A stretch of 35,373 bases of DNA. Origin: an uncultured Acidobacteriota bacterium (GTDB lineage Bacteria; Acidobacteriota; Blastocatellia; Pyrinomonadales; Pyrinomonadaceae). Under the pieces are notes generated by a model that had not been told where the DNA came from, ran no database searches, and saw only the letters and a list, made by a program, of their open reading frames with translations. Shown piece after piece: positions 1 to 7,451 of this stretch. The stretch is from positions 1 to 35,373 of the forward strand of contig CADEGD010000016.1 in assembly GCA_902826795.1 (NCBI GenBank), written 5' to 3'. The position numbers and the translations under genes are program-made. How positions within the stretch are numbered: position 1 is the stretch's first letter; each line of letters opens with the position of its first letter.

Positions 1-918
1 GACCTCGTCGGTGAAGACGCAAAACTTGGACAAGAAGCCGCTCGAGTCTCCTCCCGATCAGCGGGCGACACGACTCACACCCGTCGCTCTGAAATCGCAT
101 CGCTCGACACAATTCCAAAAGCTCCGTTCTACGGCTCAAAGGTGGTCGAGATCACTGATCTTACAAAGGTCTTTGCCTACATCAACGAGACCGCGTTATT
201 CAAAGGCCAGTGGCAATTCAAGCAAGGGAAGAAATCAGCCGAAGAATATAGAAAGATCCTCGAAGAGACGGTCTATCCGAAGTTTGCCGAGATCAAGGCG
301 AAAGCGATCCGCGAGAAGTTGCTCGAAGCGAAGTTAGTCTATGGCTATTTCCCGTGTCAGTCAGACGGCAACGACCTCGTGATCTATCAAGATGACGAAC
401 GGACGGAACGAATGCGGTTCACGTTCCCGCGTCAGGCAGTCGAACAACGTGGCGGAAAGAATTTGTGCCTCGCAGATTACTTCTCGTCTAAAGATTCAGG
501 CAAGGTCGACGTTGTCGCGTTTGACCTCGTAACGATGGGCCGCCGGGCGAGCGAGCATTCGGCTCAGCTCTTCAAATCCGACAACTATCAGGACTACCTG
601 CTTTTCCACGGCCTGTCGGTCGAATCCGCTGAGGCCCTCGCGGAACTCTGGCACAAACGCATTCGCGAAGAGCTTGGTATTGCCGGCAATGACGCGCCCG
701 AACTCGCCAAGCTCTTCCACCAAGGTTACCAAGGCTCGCGCTACAGCTTCGGCTACCCCGCGTGCCCGAACCTTGAAGATCAATCCAAACTCTTCGAACT
801 GCTCGACCCGTCGCGCATCGGCGTAGAACTCACCGAAGAGTTCCAACTCGACCCCGAACAATCAACCTCCGCGATCATCGTCCATCACCCCGAGGCGAGG
901 TATTTCAACATCGAATAA
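1..918 (+). CDS. metH: Methionine synthase MetH, C-terminal activation domain (5' truncated by window)
   Basis: The frame is open from the first base, so the gene begins upstream. What is visible is the C-terminal AdoMet-binding reactivation domain of cobalamin-dependent methionine synthase, which remethylates oxidised cobalamin so the enzyme can keep transferring methyl groups from methyltetrahydrofolate to homocysteine. Diagnostic motifs are LVYGYFP near 345-365, the AdoMet-binding stretch RYSFGYPACPNLEDQ near 739-783, and the closing block TSAIIVHHPEARYF near 865-906, matching the SxxxxxxHPxAxYF ending of MetH. A linker rich in Ser, Thr and Arg occupies roughly the first 40 residues. Stop TAA at 916-918 overlaps the next ATG by one base (TAATG), so the two are probably translationally coupled. 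Whether the upstream part is a full MetH or a split subunit cannot be seen. Confidence 0.93.
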   Translation, partial: DLVGEDAKLGQEAARVSSRSAGDTTHTRRSEIASLDTIPKAPFYGSKVVEITDLTKVFAYINETALFKGQWQFKQGKKSAEEYRKILEETVYPKFAEIKAKAIREKLLEAKLVYGYFPCQSDGNDLVIYQDDERTERMRFTFPRQAVEQRGGKNLCLADYFSSKDSGKVDVVAFDLVTMGRRASEHSAQLFKSDNYQDYLLFHGLSVESAEALAELWHKRIREELGIAGNDAPELAKLFHQGYQGSRYSFGYPACPNLEDQSKLFELLDPSRIGVELTEEFQLDPEQSTSAIIVHHPEARYFNIE

Positions 919-1562
919 TGCGCATCGTCTGCGTCTCAGACACGCATAACTGCAACGAAGAGATCGCCGTGCCAGATGGAGACGTGCTGATCCATTCTGG
1001 TGACGCGACCACGGTCGGGTCGGTCGAGCAGCTGAGAGCATTTAATCGATGGTTTTTTAGTTTGCCGCACAAGCACAAGATCTTTGTCGCGGGGAATCAC
1101 GATTGGCTGTTCGAGAAAGACAACGAACTGGCAAGACGACTTCTTGATCCGAGCATCATCTATCTTCAAGACTCATCAACCGAGATCGATGGTCTTCAGA
1201 TCTATGGATCGCCGTGGCAGCCGAGGTTTTTCGATTGGGCGTTTAACTTGAATCGCGGTTACGAGCTCGCGGAGAAGTGGGCGATGATTCCGGATGACAT
1301 CGATATTCTGATCACGCACGGCCCGCCATACGGGATTCTCGATCTCGTCCCTCGAAAAGGTTGGGATGAAAACACTGGCTGCGAAGAGCTGCGAAAACGC
1401 GTCGAGCAAATCGCAGAACTTAGCCGATTGAAGCTGCACGTCTTTGGCCACATTCACTGCGGCTATGGAGTTCACGAAGAGTATGGCGTCAAGTTTGTGA
1501 ATGCGTCGACGTGCGACGAGCAGTATAATCCGACGCAACCGCCCATCGTGGTCGACCTCTGA
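918..1562 (+). CDS. Metallophosphoesterase, MPPED/UPF0046-like
   Basis: A 214-residue calcineurin-like phosphoesterase. All metal-binding motifs are present: D8-x-H10 (SDTHN), GD at 28-29 (HSGDAT), GNHD at 59-62, H134 in THGPP, and GHIH at 177-180. The HGPPYGILDL and GHIHCGYG versions resemble the MPPED1/MPPED2 group, small soluble enzymes that hydrolyse phosphodiesters or phosphomonoesters with two metal ions. The physiological substrate is unknown. There is no signal peptide, so it is probably cytoplasmic. ATG 918 is fixed by the TAATG overlap with metH, which suggests co-expression; a link to one-carbon metabolism is only suggested by that overlap. Confidence 0.9.
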   Translation: MRIVCVSDTHNCNEEIAVPDGDVLIHSGDATTVGSVEQLRAFNRWFFSLPHKHKIFVAGNHDWLFEKDNELARRLLDPSIIYLQDSSTEIDGLQIYGSPWQPRFFDWAFNLNRGYELAEKWAMIPDDIDILITHGPPYGILDLVPRKGWDENTGCEELRKRVEQIAELSRLKLHVFGHIHCGYGVHEEYGVKFVNASTCDEQYNPTQPPIVVDL

Positions 1563-1572
1563 ACTCCGAAAA

Positions 1573-1608
1573 ATAATTAGTAATTGAAAATTGAGAATTA
1601 ATAATTAT
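1573..1608. repeat. A+T-rich imperfect inverted repeat
   Basis: Between the phosphoesterase and the acyltransferase lies an almost pure A/T stretch beginning ATAATTA and ending TAATTAT. Folding it on itself pairs most positions (16 of 20 when the two overlapping ends are compared). It stands out from the G+C-rich surroundings. It could be a weak terminator for metH-phosphoesterase, an UP-like element for the next gene, or a small dispersed repeat. A loose promoter (TTGAGA 1591-1596, 18 bases, TAATAA 1615-1620) overlaps its end. Confidence 0.45.
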
Positions 1609-1663
1609 CTGCGGTAATAACTTTTTCCGTTCGCACTGCCTTGTTAAAATATCGCTTTTGCCG

Positions 1664-2539
1664 ATGGCCGAAGAAACCCTCGAAAAATCAGAGAACAGCG
1701 AGATCGCCATTCGCGAACCGGGGTCGATCGTACCGACGGCGGACGAATTCCGTGTGCTCCGGCCGATCGAACGTGTGGGTTTCAAGCTTGTCCGGCGGAT
1801 GAACTTCGGCACTTGGAAGCGGTTTTGGACTTTTTGCCAGAGGCATATCGGATCGCTTTGGATCTTTATCGCGACCTACAATCTGATGAACGTCTTCGGC
1901 ATAGAGAATGTCGAGAATTCGGATGCGAAGCGTCCGCTGATACTTGTCGCAAATCACCGATCGTTCTTTGATATGTACACCGTGTCGAGCGTGATATTTC
2001 GGCGAACTAGGCGGCCAATCACGCTCTACTTTCCGGTACGTGCGAAGTTTTTTTATGATAATCCGGTCGGTTGGCTGGTCAACCTAGTGATGGGTTGGTG
2101 GTCGATGTACCCACCTTTTTTTCGCGAAGACGGCGAGGCCGAAAAGCGCAAGTTTGATAAATTCTCGGTACGGGAATTGGTTCGTCTTGCGTCGGAAGGG
2201 GACGGCCACATCATCGGCTTTCATCCTGAAGGAAAGCGGAATCTAAACGAAGACCCGTACAATCTTCTGCCTGCTCAGCCAGGGATCGGCAAGGTCATTC
2301 TGAATGCCGATCCGCAAGTCATTCCCGTCTTCATCGCTGGGCTTGGTAATGATCTGCCGAGGCAGATCTTGGGCAACTGGACCGGCGGAGAGAAAGTGCG
2401 GATCTGGTTCGGCGAATCGATCGATCTGTCTGAGTTTAGTGGCAAGCGGGATTCGCTGCGAACTCACAAAGAGATCTCAGATCGTTTGATGTCGAAGATA
2501 AGCGAGTTAGGGGGAAAGGATAGGGAGTGGATCAGGTAA
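1664..2539 (+). CDS. 1-acyl-sn-glycerol-3-phosphate acyltransferase (PlsC) family protein
   Basis: A 291-residue LPLAT/PlsC-family enzyme. The catalytic NHx4D motif is NHRSFFD with H98 and D103, and the acceptor-binding block appears as FHPEGKR, the equivalent of FPEGTR. Such enzymes move an acyl group to the sn-2 position of lysophosphatidate at the cytoplasmic face of the membrane. A hydrophobic segment around residues 62-80 (SLWIFIATYNLMNVFGI) may insert in the membrane. ATG 1664 is preferred over an in-frame TTG at 1658; no clear Shine-Dalgarno precedes either. The 50-residue N-terminal extension and the Lys replacing Thr in FPEGTR leave room for a different acyl acceptor, such as a lyso-ornithine lipid or lipid A-like molecule. 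The stop codon lies inside the inverted repeat at 2536-2600. Confidence 0.87.
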   Translation: MAEETLEKSENSEIAIREPGSIVPTADEFRVLRPIERVGFKLVRRMNFGTWKRFWTFCQRHIGSLWIFIATYNLMNVFGIENVENSDAKRPLILVANHRSFFDMYTVSSVIFRRTRRPITLYFPVRAKFFYDNPVGWLVNLVMGWWSMYPPFFREDGEAEKRKFDKFSVRELVRLASEGDGHIIGFHPEGKRNLNEDPYNLLPAQPGIGKVILNADPQVIPVFIAGLGNDLPRQILGNWTGGEKVRIWFGESIDLSEFSGKRDSLRTHKEISDRLMSKISELGGKDREWIR

Positions 2540-2600
2540 GAGTGACGCCTTTAGGCTTTTGATTTTCGGCGAAGAAAACGCCTAAAGGCGTCACTCTTAC
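2536..2600. terminator. Bidirectional terminator-like 21-bp perfect inverted repeat
   Basis: Left arm 2536-2556 (GTAAGAGTGACGCCTTTAGGC spans it, 21 bases) is the exact reverse complement of 2580-2600, with a 23-base loop. It sits between two convergent genes. The stop codon of the acyltransferase (TAA 2537-2539) and the stop of proC (complement of 2597-2599) are the mirror-image TAA triplets of the two arms. There is no long T-run, so termination would rest on the stem itself. The core AGTGACGCCT recurs at 10011-10020 inside another repeat, so it may be a dispersed palindromic repeat family used as a terminator. Confidence 0.7.
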
Positions 2601-3433
2601 TTTTTTCCCAGCTCGACCGCACGTTTATAAGCCGCATGAATCGCCTTCGAGAGCACCGTCCGGAGTGTACCTTTTTCCATTTGATAGATCGCTTCGGCTG
2701 AGGTGCCACCTGGAGATGTGACCATGTTGCGAAGCTCCGCCGGATGCTTGTGCGATTCCATCGCGAACAGCACCGACCCGAGCATCGTCTGCTGGACGAG
2801 TTCTTTCGAAACCTCACGGGAAAAACCCAGATGCACGCCTGCATCCGTCATCGCTTCCATTACCATAAAGATGTACGTGGGACCGGTTGCGGAAAGCGAG
2901 GTCGCCATGTCGATCATGTTTTCGGTCTCGACATGCAGTTCTTTTCCGAGGGCCGAGAGCATCGTGCGAACCTGCAGCTTGCGATCGTCATCGACAGACT
3001 CTGAGCACGTCCAGGCCGTCATGCCCTTACCGATCTGCGACGGCGTATTTGGCATTGCCCGCACTACTAGATCATTCGACAGCGCTTCGGAAATCTTCTC
3101 GATTCGCGCACCGGCAATGATGGACACGACCAACTGAGTCGGTTTTACGATGCCCGCAAGATCTTTAAAGACACCGCCCAGTCGCTGAGGCTTGACGCAC
3201 AACAAAACGATGCCGTCATCCGGCAGGGCCTTTACGGCGTCGGCATTATGCTCGAAGCATTCGATGCCATGTATCGATGTAAGTTCCTGGCGCCGATCCG
3301 ACCGCGGATGACTGGCGACGATTTGATCGCCTCCAACGATCTCCTGCCGCAGCAACCCGGCGACCATCGACTCCGCCATAACGCCGCAGCCAACGAATGC
3401 TAGTCGAGTATTTTTAGGTAATTTCGCTTCCAT
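2597..3433 (-). CDS. proC: Pyrroline-5-carboxylate reductase
   Basis: A 278-residue ProC, the final step of proline synthesis: reduction of 1-pyrroline-5-carboxylate to L-proline with NAD(P)H in the cytoplasm. The N-terminal Rossmann motif reads FVGCGVMAESM near residues 13-23. MPNTPSQIGKG sits near the middle, and the C-terminal signature region contains SATGPTYIFMVMEAMTDAG and VTSPGGTSAEAI, the substrate-binding and dimer part. Length is normal for the family. The start is ATG at 3433-3431. It is the last gene of a probable three-gene minus-strand operon, 45 bases after the permease stop. No functional link to the protease and permease is obvious. Confidence 0.96.
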   Translation of the reverse strand: MEAKLPKNTRLAFVGCGVMAESMVAGLLRQEIVGGDQIVASHPRSDRRQELTSIHGIECFEHNADAVKALPDDGIVLLCVKPQRLGGVFKDLAGIVKPTQLVVSIIAGARIEKISEALSNDLVVRAMPNTPSQIGKGMTAWTCSESVDDDRKLQVRTMLSALGKELHVETENMIDMATSLSATGPTYIFMVMEAMTDAGVHLGFSREVSKELVQQTMLGSVLFAMESHKHPAELRNMVTSPGGTSAEAIYQMEKGTLRTVLSKAIHAAYKRAVELGKK

Positions 3434-3478
3434 GCGGCCAAAGAGAATGCCCTTACTTCGTTCGGGCTTCCGCGACGA

Positions 3479-4582
3479 TCATTCGTAACTCAGTGCTTCG
3501 ACCGCGTCGAGACGAGCGGCACGTAACGCCGGATAGAGCGAGCCGATCGCCCCGCCAATGAGGCCGACGACGAGAACGATGCCGAGTACCTTCTCGTCCA
3601 TTTCGACTTCGAGAGTGGTTACCCGAGTTAGTCCCGCACGTACGGCATAGGTTAGGACGATTCCGGTAACGACCCCTAGAAAGCTGAGTAGAAGAGCCTC
3701 TTGTGCGATCGTCCAAGCGATTGCGGGGTTGCTCATCCCGAGCGATTTCATTATGCCGATCTGGCGGGTGCGCTCGGTAACGGTCGTGTACATGGTCAGC
3801 AAAATGACGAGAGCGCTGATGACCGCCGCCACTCCGATGAATACGTTTAGAAAGACGTTCATCGCCGGGAATCCCTGCATGTAAAGCTCTTCGAGCTCAC
3901 TCGTGAGCAAAATTTGATTCTCGGGAAATCGCTGACTTAATCTCTCTGCCACCGTTCTGGGATCAAGCCCCTGATCGATCTTGACGAGAAAAGCGGTCAC
4001 CTTACCTTCGCCGCCGAGCTGCTGCTGCATCGTGGCAAGCGGGACCTTAACGCGGGCTCCGGCGGCCGGCTCGTACGTTCCGACGATAGTGAAATCGCGT
4101 TCGTAGAGTCTGGTCTTATCGCCGATCTTGTATTTCTTTTGCCTCTGGAATCCAGTGTCGATGATCGCCTCGTCTCCGCTCGACCCGAGCGAGCGTCCTT
4201 CTCTGATCTGAGTCCCAACTACGGATGAATACTCAGCGTATTCAACGCCGTCAATCAAGCGGCTGCCGGTATTGTTGTCGTCAGTTGCGACCGTATTCTG
4301 GCCGAGCGATACAACGGTACGCACTCCCTCGACGGATTTGATCTCATCCTTCATCGCGATCGGAAGCCGAAAACTTTCAGTTCCGCTCAACCCGATCGCA
4401 CCGGAAGCTCTAAAGAAGATCTCGGCACCGACGTTCGCTTCACGCTTGCCGCGTTCGCGCATCGTTCCATTAGAAAGCCCAACCGTGAAGACGATCAGCA
4501 GTACGCCCACGGCTATTCCTAGCACGCTCACGATCGTGCGGGCCGGGCGATGCAGCATATTCGAAAAAACCAAGCTGTCCAT
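3479..4582 (-). CDS. ABC transporter permease, MacB/FtsX type
   Basis: A 367-residue permease with the MacB_PCD plus FtsX layout: an N-terminal membrane helix around residues 15-35 (VSVLGIAVGVLLIVFTVGL), a large extracytoplasmic domain, then three C-terminal helices (about 245-270, 290-315 and 335-355). The segment TERTRQIGIMKSLGMSN after the second helix is the typical coupling region of this family. These permeases usually work with a LolD/MacB-type ATPase in lipoprotein release, peptide or macrolide export. No such ATPase gene lies beside it, so it is an orphan here. The upstream protease stop overlaps this ATG (TGATG at 4584-4580), which supports ATG 4582 over the TTG one codon earlier and indicates translational coupling. 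Confidence 0.9.
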   Translation of the reverse strand: MDSLVFSNMLHRPARTIVSVLGIAVGVLLIVFTVGLSNGTMRERGKREANVGAEIFFRASGAIGLSGTESFRLPIAMKDEIKSVEGVRTVVSLGQNTVATDDNNTGSRLIDGVEYAEYSSVVGTQIREGRSLGSSGDEAIIDTGFQRQKKYKIGDKTRLYERDFTIVGTYEPAAGARVKVPLATMQQQLGGEGKVTAFLVKIDQGLDPRTVAERLSQRFPENQILLTSELEELYMQGFPAMNVFLNVFIGVAAVISALVILLTMYTTVTERTRQIGIMKSLGMSNPAIAWTIAQEALLLSFLGVVTGIVLTYAVRAGLTRVTTLEVEMDEKVLGIVLVVGLIGGAIGSLYPALRAARLDAVEALSYE

Positions 4583-6222
4583 CAATTACTTTTGAGTGCG
4601 GCGGCAGAGTTTGTATTCGCTTGCGCGGTCGTTGCCTGATCTTGCTTTTCTCGTTCCATCTCTTCCGGTGTCTTCCATCCGGCTTTCTGCAAAAGGTCGA
4701 TCGCGTAGCTGACCGGAACCGCCATATTTGCCGCAGTATTTTCCGTGAAGACGCCGAAATTAATTCCGATAACCTTGCCGGTTTGGCCAAACAGGGGAGC
4801 TCCGGATCCGCCCTCAGCGGTTTTCGCATCATGAACGATCCGCCGCGTATCGAGATCGGTGATCGCTCCCTGCGTTGTAAGCGGGACGATCTTCTTTGAT
4901 TGAGCAAGAAAATTGATCAGGTTCTGCCGTGAGTTTCCGAAGCGCTGGTTGATCGATTTTGCTTCAGCGTCATCGACCATCGCCAGCAAGCGGTCGGGGC
5001 CGCTCGGATATCCCATCGTGACGACAGTCTGGCCAACCGTTGCGACTTTTGTATCCGTTTCAAGCGGCAAGACCGGCAGGCCTTCGGGAACAAGCGCGGC
5101 GTCGAATGTCGCGACCGCAAGGTCTTCACGTCCGCCGAGCTGGCTCACCTTGATCGGGTAAGGCTGCGGATAGCCCGGAAAATAGATCACGAGGCGCTTG
5201 ATGCGGGCTCTGCCGTTGTTGTCACGCATCATCGTTTTGACCATGTCGTCTTCCGTCCATGGCTGAACGACGTGTTTATTAGTGACGACAAATCCGCCAC
5301 CGACGTGAAAGCCGGTACCGATAAAATCGTATTCCACCGGGCTGCCGTTACCATCAGTCGTCAGGCCGACGGCGGTCGAGGGCGTCTGAGAACCGTCCTC
5401 CGTCGGCTGCGGTTCATACGGATTTGCCTGAGCTTGGGCATTTCCGTATCGAAGGACGCGGTTGTTGCTCCGATCTACTAAATCGTAAACGCCGAGTATC
5501 AGACAGATGCCATTGCCATACTCGACTCTCACATTCTGGGCGAGTGACTGAGCCCGGATAAGTTCTTTGTTGGTTTGTTCCAACGAGCCTAGCTGGTCGG
5601 TTGCGTTACCAAGTTGGCCGCCCAATCGCTGAATAAGCTCCGCCTGCTGTTGGGCAGTTTCACGGCTTCGCCGAAGTTCGTCGTTTACGGCATAGCCGAG
5701 ATAAAGGACGCCAGTAATAAATCCGAGGGCGAGAACGAGCGTGATCAGTTTGGTCGTCCACGAGATCTCACGTGAAAGCTCTCTAACAAACTCGCGCAAG
5801 AAAGCTTTAGCTTCGTCCCGTTGCGGCGAAGCGGCCGCATCCAAGGCGGCTTCCTCGATGAACTGCGCGACGTGGCGGGGTTCTCGATTGGTTTTTATCA
5901 GCGATCCGCGACCGGCAAGCGCGAAGAACGAGAACGATAATTCGTTTGAATCAGAGTGGATGACATCGCCGTCAGCAACCGCGATGAATCGCCGCACGGG
6001 CTTGTCGTTGATCAGAAACGAGAGGGCCGGAGTAAAATTAACAACTCGGAACACACCATCAGTGTTCTCCAGTTCGAGCCAAACGCTTGGAGCGTCTACC
6101 AAGTTCGTCTCGATCTGAAGATCACAAGTTTCATCGGAGCCAATTCTTATCCTTTCTTCCGAGAAAAACTCGGTCCGCTTTTCGTTGCCGACCGTGATGT
6201 GAATGATGATCCCTGTTGCCAT
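4582..6222 (-). CDS. Membrane-anchored trypsin-like serine protease with N-terminal FHA-like domain
   Basis: A 546-residue protein. Residues 1-105 form a beta-rich segment resembling an FHA domain (RIRIGSDETCDLQI near 24-37), but classic FHA residues are incomplete, so this is tentative. Residues 157-178 are one membrane helix, and 180-228 is a Gln/Glu-rich coiled coil. The C-terminal half is a trypsin-like protease with a full triad: H317 (TNKHVV), D367 (REDLAVATFD) and S473 (EGGSGAPLFG). There is no PDZ domain, unlike DegP/HtrA. With no signal peptide, the FHA-like part should be cytoplasmic and the protease periplasmic, as if an inside signal were coupled to proteolysis outside. The last 25 residues are Ala/Gln/Asn-rich. 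It is the first gene of the operon with the permease and proC. Confidence 0.85.
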   Translation of the reverse strand: MATGIIIHITVGNEKRTEFFSEERIRIGSDETCDLQIETNLVDAPSVWLELENTDGVFRVVNFTPALSFLINDKPVRRFIAVADGDVIHSDSNELSFSFFALAGRGSLIKTNREPRHVAQFIEEAALDAAASPQRDEAKAFLREFVRELSREISWTTKLITLVLALGFITGVLYLGYAVNDELRRSRETAQQQAELIQRLGGQLGNATDQLGSLEQTNKELIRAQSLAQNVRVEYGNGICLILGVYDLVDRSNNRVLRYGNAQAQANPYEPQPTEDGSQTPSTAVGLTTDGNGSPVEYDFIGTGFHVGGGFVVTNKHVVQPWTEDDMVKTMMRDNNGRARIKRLVIYFPGYPQPYPIKVSQLGGREDLAVATFDAALVPEGLPVLPLETDTKVATVGQTVVTMGYPSGPDRLLAMVDDAEAKSINQRFGNSRQNLINFLAQSKKIVPLTTQGAITDLDTRRIVHDAKTAEGGSGAPLFGQTGKVIGINFGVFTENTAANMAVPVSYAIDLLQKAGWKTPEEMEREKQDQATTAQANTNSAAALKSN

Positions 6223-6254
6223 TTATCGCGAAAAATGCGCGTGTTCAACCCGTA

Positions 6255-6260
6255 ATTCTA
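6255..6260 (-). promoter_or_regulatory. Candidate -10 element for the protease operon
   Basis: On the minus strand this reads TAGAAT, five of six matches to the consensus, about 30 bases upstream of the protease ATG at 6222. No convincing -35 hexamer lies at the proper distance. The 150-base divergent gap to the ferredoxin gene (6223-6372) holds nothing else I can name. Confidence 0.3.
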
Positions 6261-6372
6261 ACATAGACGCAAGTTTCTTCGATGCAATATGCCTCGCCAT
6301 CGTGGCAAAATAAGATAAAGATCTTGTGTAGAGGCCGTACGCTAGTAAGGGCTTATCATTTTCAACTTAATA

Positions 6373-6759
6373 ATGGCTCAAATGAAATTCATCACAGATC
6401 AGGAGCAACTCGAGAAACTCGCACCGATGCTCAAGGCGCCGATCAAGCGGCAGGTATTTGTTTGCAACGGAAAGTCTTGCACGGCGGTCGGGTCGGCGGA
6501 CGTGAAGGCCGAGTTTACGCGCATCCTTGAAGAAAAAGGGCTAAGGCAGGGGAAAGAGTCGAAGGGCCGAAATCCGCTGGGCGAGGTATTACTTACCGAC
6601 TGCGGATCGATCGGCTTTTGCTCACTCGGAACCGCCGTAATGATCCACCCCGACGGCACACTGTACGGCCAGGTCACTGCGGCCGACGTTCCCGAGATCG
6701 TCGAGAAACACATTGAGAACGGTGAGGTCGTCGAGAGGCTCGCGTTAATGAAGCTGTAA
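6373..6759 (+). CDS. Thioredoxin-fold [2Fe-2S] ferredoxin, NuoE/HoxE-like domain
   Basis: A 128-residue single-domain protein of the thioredoxin-like 2Fe-2S ferredoxin family, related to the NuoE cluster domain and Shethna-type ferredoxins. Four cysteines are available: C31 and C36 (VCNGKSC) and C77 and C83 (DCGSIGFC). The C-terminal part, TAVMIHPDGTLYGQVTAADVPEIVEKH, follows the family pattern of xVxxxPDGxxYxxVxxxDVxEIVExH. In most relatives the second cysteine pair is C-x3-C; here the expected first position is Ser79 and a cysteine sits two residues earlier. It probably carries electrons in the cytoplasm; the partner is unknown and no hydrogenase or complex I gene is adjacent. ATG 6373 follows an A+T-rich leader. 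Confidence 0.82.
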   Translation: MAQMKFITDQEQLEKLAPMLKAPIKRQVFVCNGKSCTAVGSADVKAEFTRILEEKGLRQGKESKGRNPLGEVLLTDCGSIGFCSLGTAVMIHPDGTLYGQVTAADVPEIVEKHIENGEVVERLALMKL

Positions 6760-6796
6760 GCGGGATTTTCTGATATAGTTCCGACACTCAATTCTT

Positions 6797-6802
6797 AGGA
6801 GA
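6797..6802 (+). promoter_or_regulatory. Ribosome binding site of the SRPBCC gene
   Basis: AGGAGA lies 9 bases before ATG 6812, a good Shine-Dalgarno that fixes the start. Strong sites of this kind are scarce in this window. Confidence 0.75.
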
Positions 6803-6811
6803 TTACAATTT

Positions 6812-7360
6812 ATGTTGAAGAAGATCCTGGCTGCTGTCGGGCTACTGATTGGCCTGCTGATGGTTGCTGTTGTCGCCGCCGTTCTCCTAGCGCCGACCGA
6901 TTTTGCGGTCGAGCGAGAGATCGTAGTTAACAAACCACGGGCCGAAGTGTTCGAATATGCGAAAAACCTGCGCAATCAGAACGCTTGGGGGCCGTGGTTC
7001 AAGAAGGATCCGGCGATGAAGCAGGATTTCTCAGGTACCGACGGAACTGCCGGATTTACGTCAAAATGGGAAAGCAAAAATCCCGAAGTAGGCAAGGGCG
7101 AACAGGAGATCAAACGCGTCACCCCCAATGAACGCATTGACAGTGAATTAAGGTTTATCGAGCCGTTTACCTCTACGGCGAATGCGCAGATGACATTTGA
7201 AGACGCCGGAGGGAACCAGACGAAGGTGAAGTGGGGATTCTCAGGCTCGATGCCGCGGCCGATGAACGTGTTTTTGCTGGTCGTCGACATGAACGACGCC
7301 GTCGGAAAAGATTTTCAGGACGGGCTGAATGGTCTGAAGTCTATTCTTGAGAAAAGCTGA
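6812..7360 (+). CDS. SRPBCC (START-like) family protein with N-terminal membrane anchor
   Basis: A 182-residue protein with one N-terminal hydrophobic helix (residues 5-28, Ala/Val/Leu-rich) followed by a START/Bet v 1-like fold of the polyketide_cyc2 type. Recognisable family traits are FAVEREIVVNKPRAEVFEYAKNLRNQNAWGPW near residues 31-62 and the closing amphipathic helix KDFQDGLNGLKSILEK. Such domains bind hydrophobic ligands in a deep pocket; no catalytic residues can be assigned. The helix may be an uncleaved anchor, leaving the domain on the outer face. It stands alone between the ferredoxin and the pnt promoter, 52 bases after the former. Confidence 0.8.
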   Translation: MLKKILAAVGLLIGLLMVAVVAAVLLAPTDFAVEREIVVNKPRAEVFEYAKNLRNQNAWGPWFKKDPAMKQDFSGTDGTAGFTSKWESKNPEVGKGEQEIKRVTPNERIDSELRFIEPFTSTANAQMTFEDAGGNQTKVKWGFSGSMPRPMNVFLLVVDMNDAVGKDFQDGLNGLKSILEKS

Positions 7361-7370
7361 GAAGCAAAGT

Positions 7371-7399
7371 TTGACCGAGGCGGAAACGGCAAATACAAT
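7371..7399 (+). promoter_or_regulatory. Probable sigma-70 promoter of pntA
   Basis: TTGACC (7371-7376), a 17-base spacer, then TACAAT (7394-7399), with each hexamer matching consensus at five of six positions. It is the best promoter-like sequence in the window and leaves a leader of about 45 bases before ATG 7452. GACCGAGG at 7372-7379 is repeated inverted as CCTCGGTC shortly before the gene, which could form a leader stem. Confidence 0.65.
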
Positions 7400-7451
7400 G
7401 CAGGCAAAGGAAATTTAGTTCCTCGGTCTGCATTTTTCACATATTCACAAC

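Noticed and set aside
2703..3137. 144-residue plus-strand frame within proC
   Set aside because: Antisense to a fully recognisable ProC, with no ribosome binding site or domain.
6282..6530. 82-residue frame overlapping the ferredoxin gene
   Set aside because: It lies out of frame across a gene with clear cysteine motifs and shows no family resemblance.
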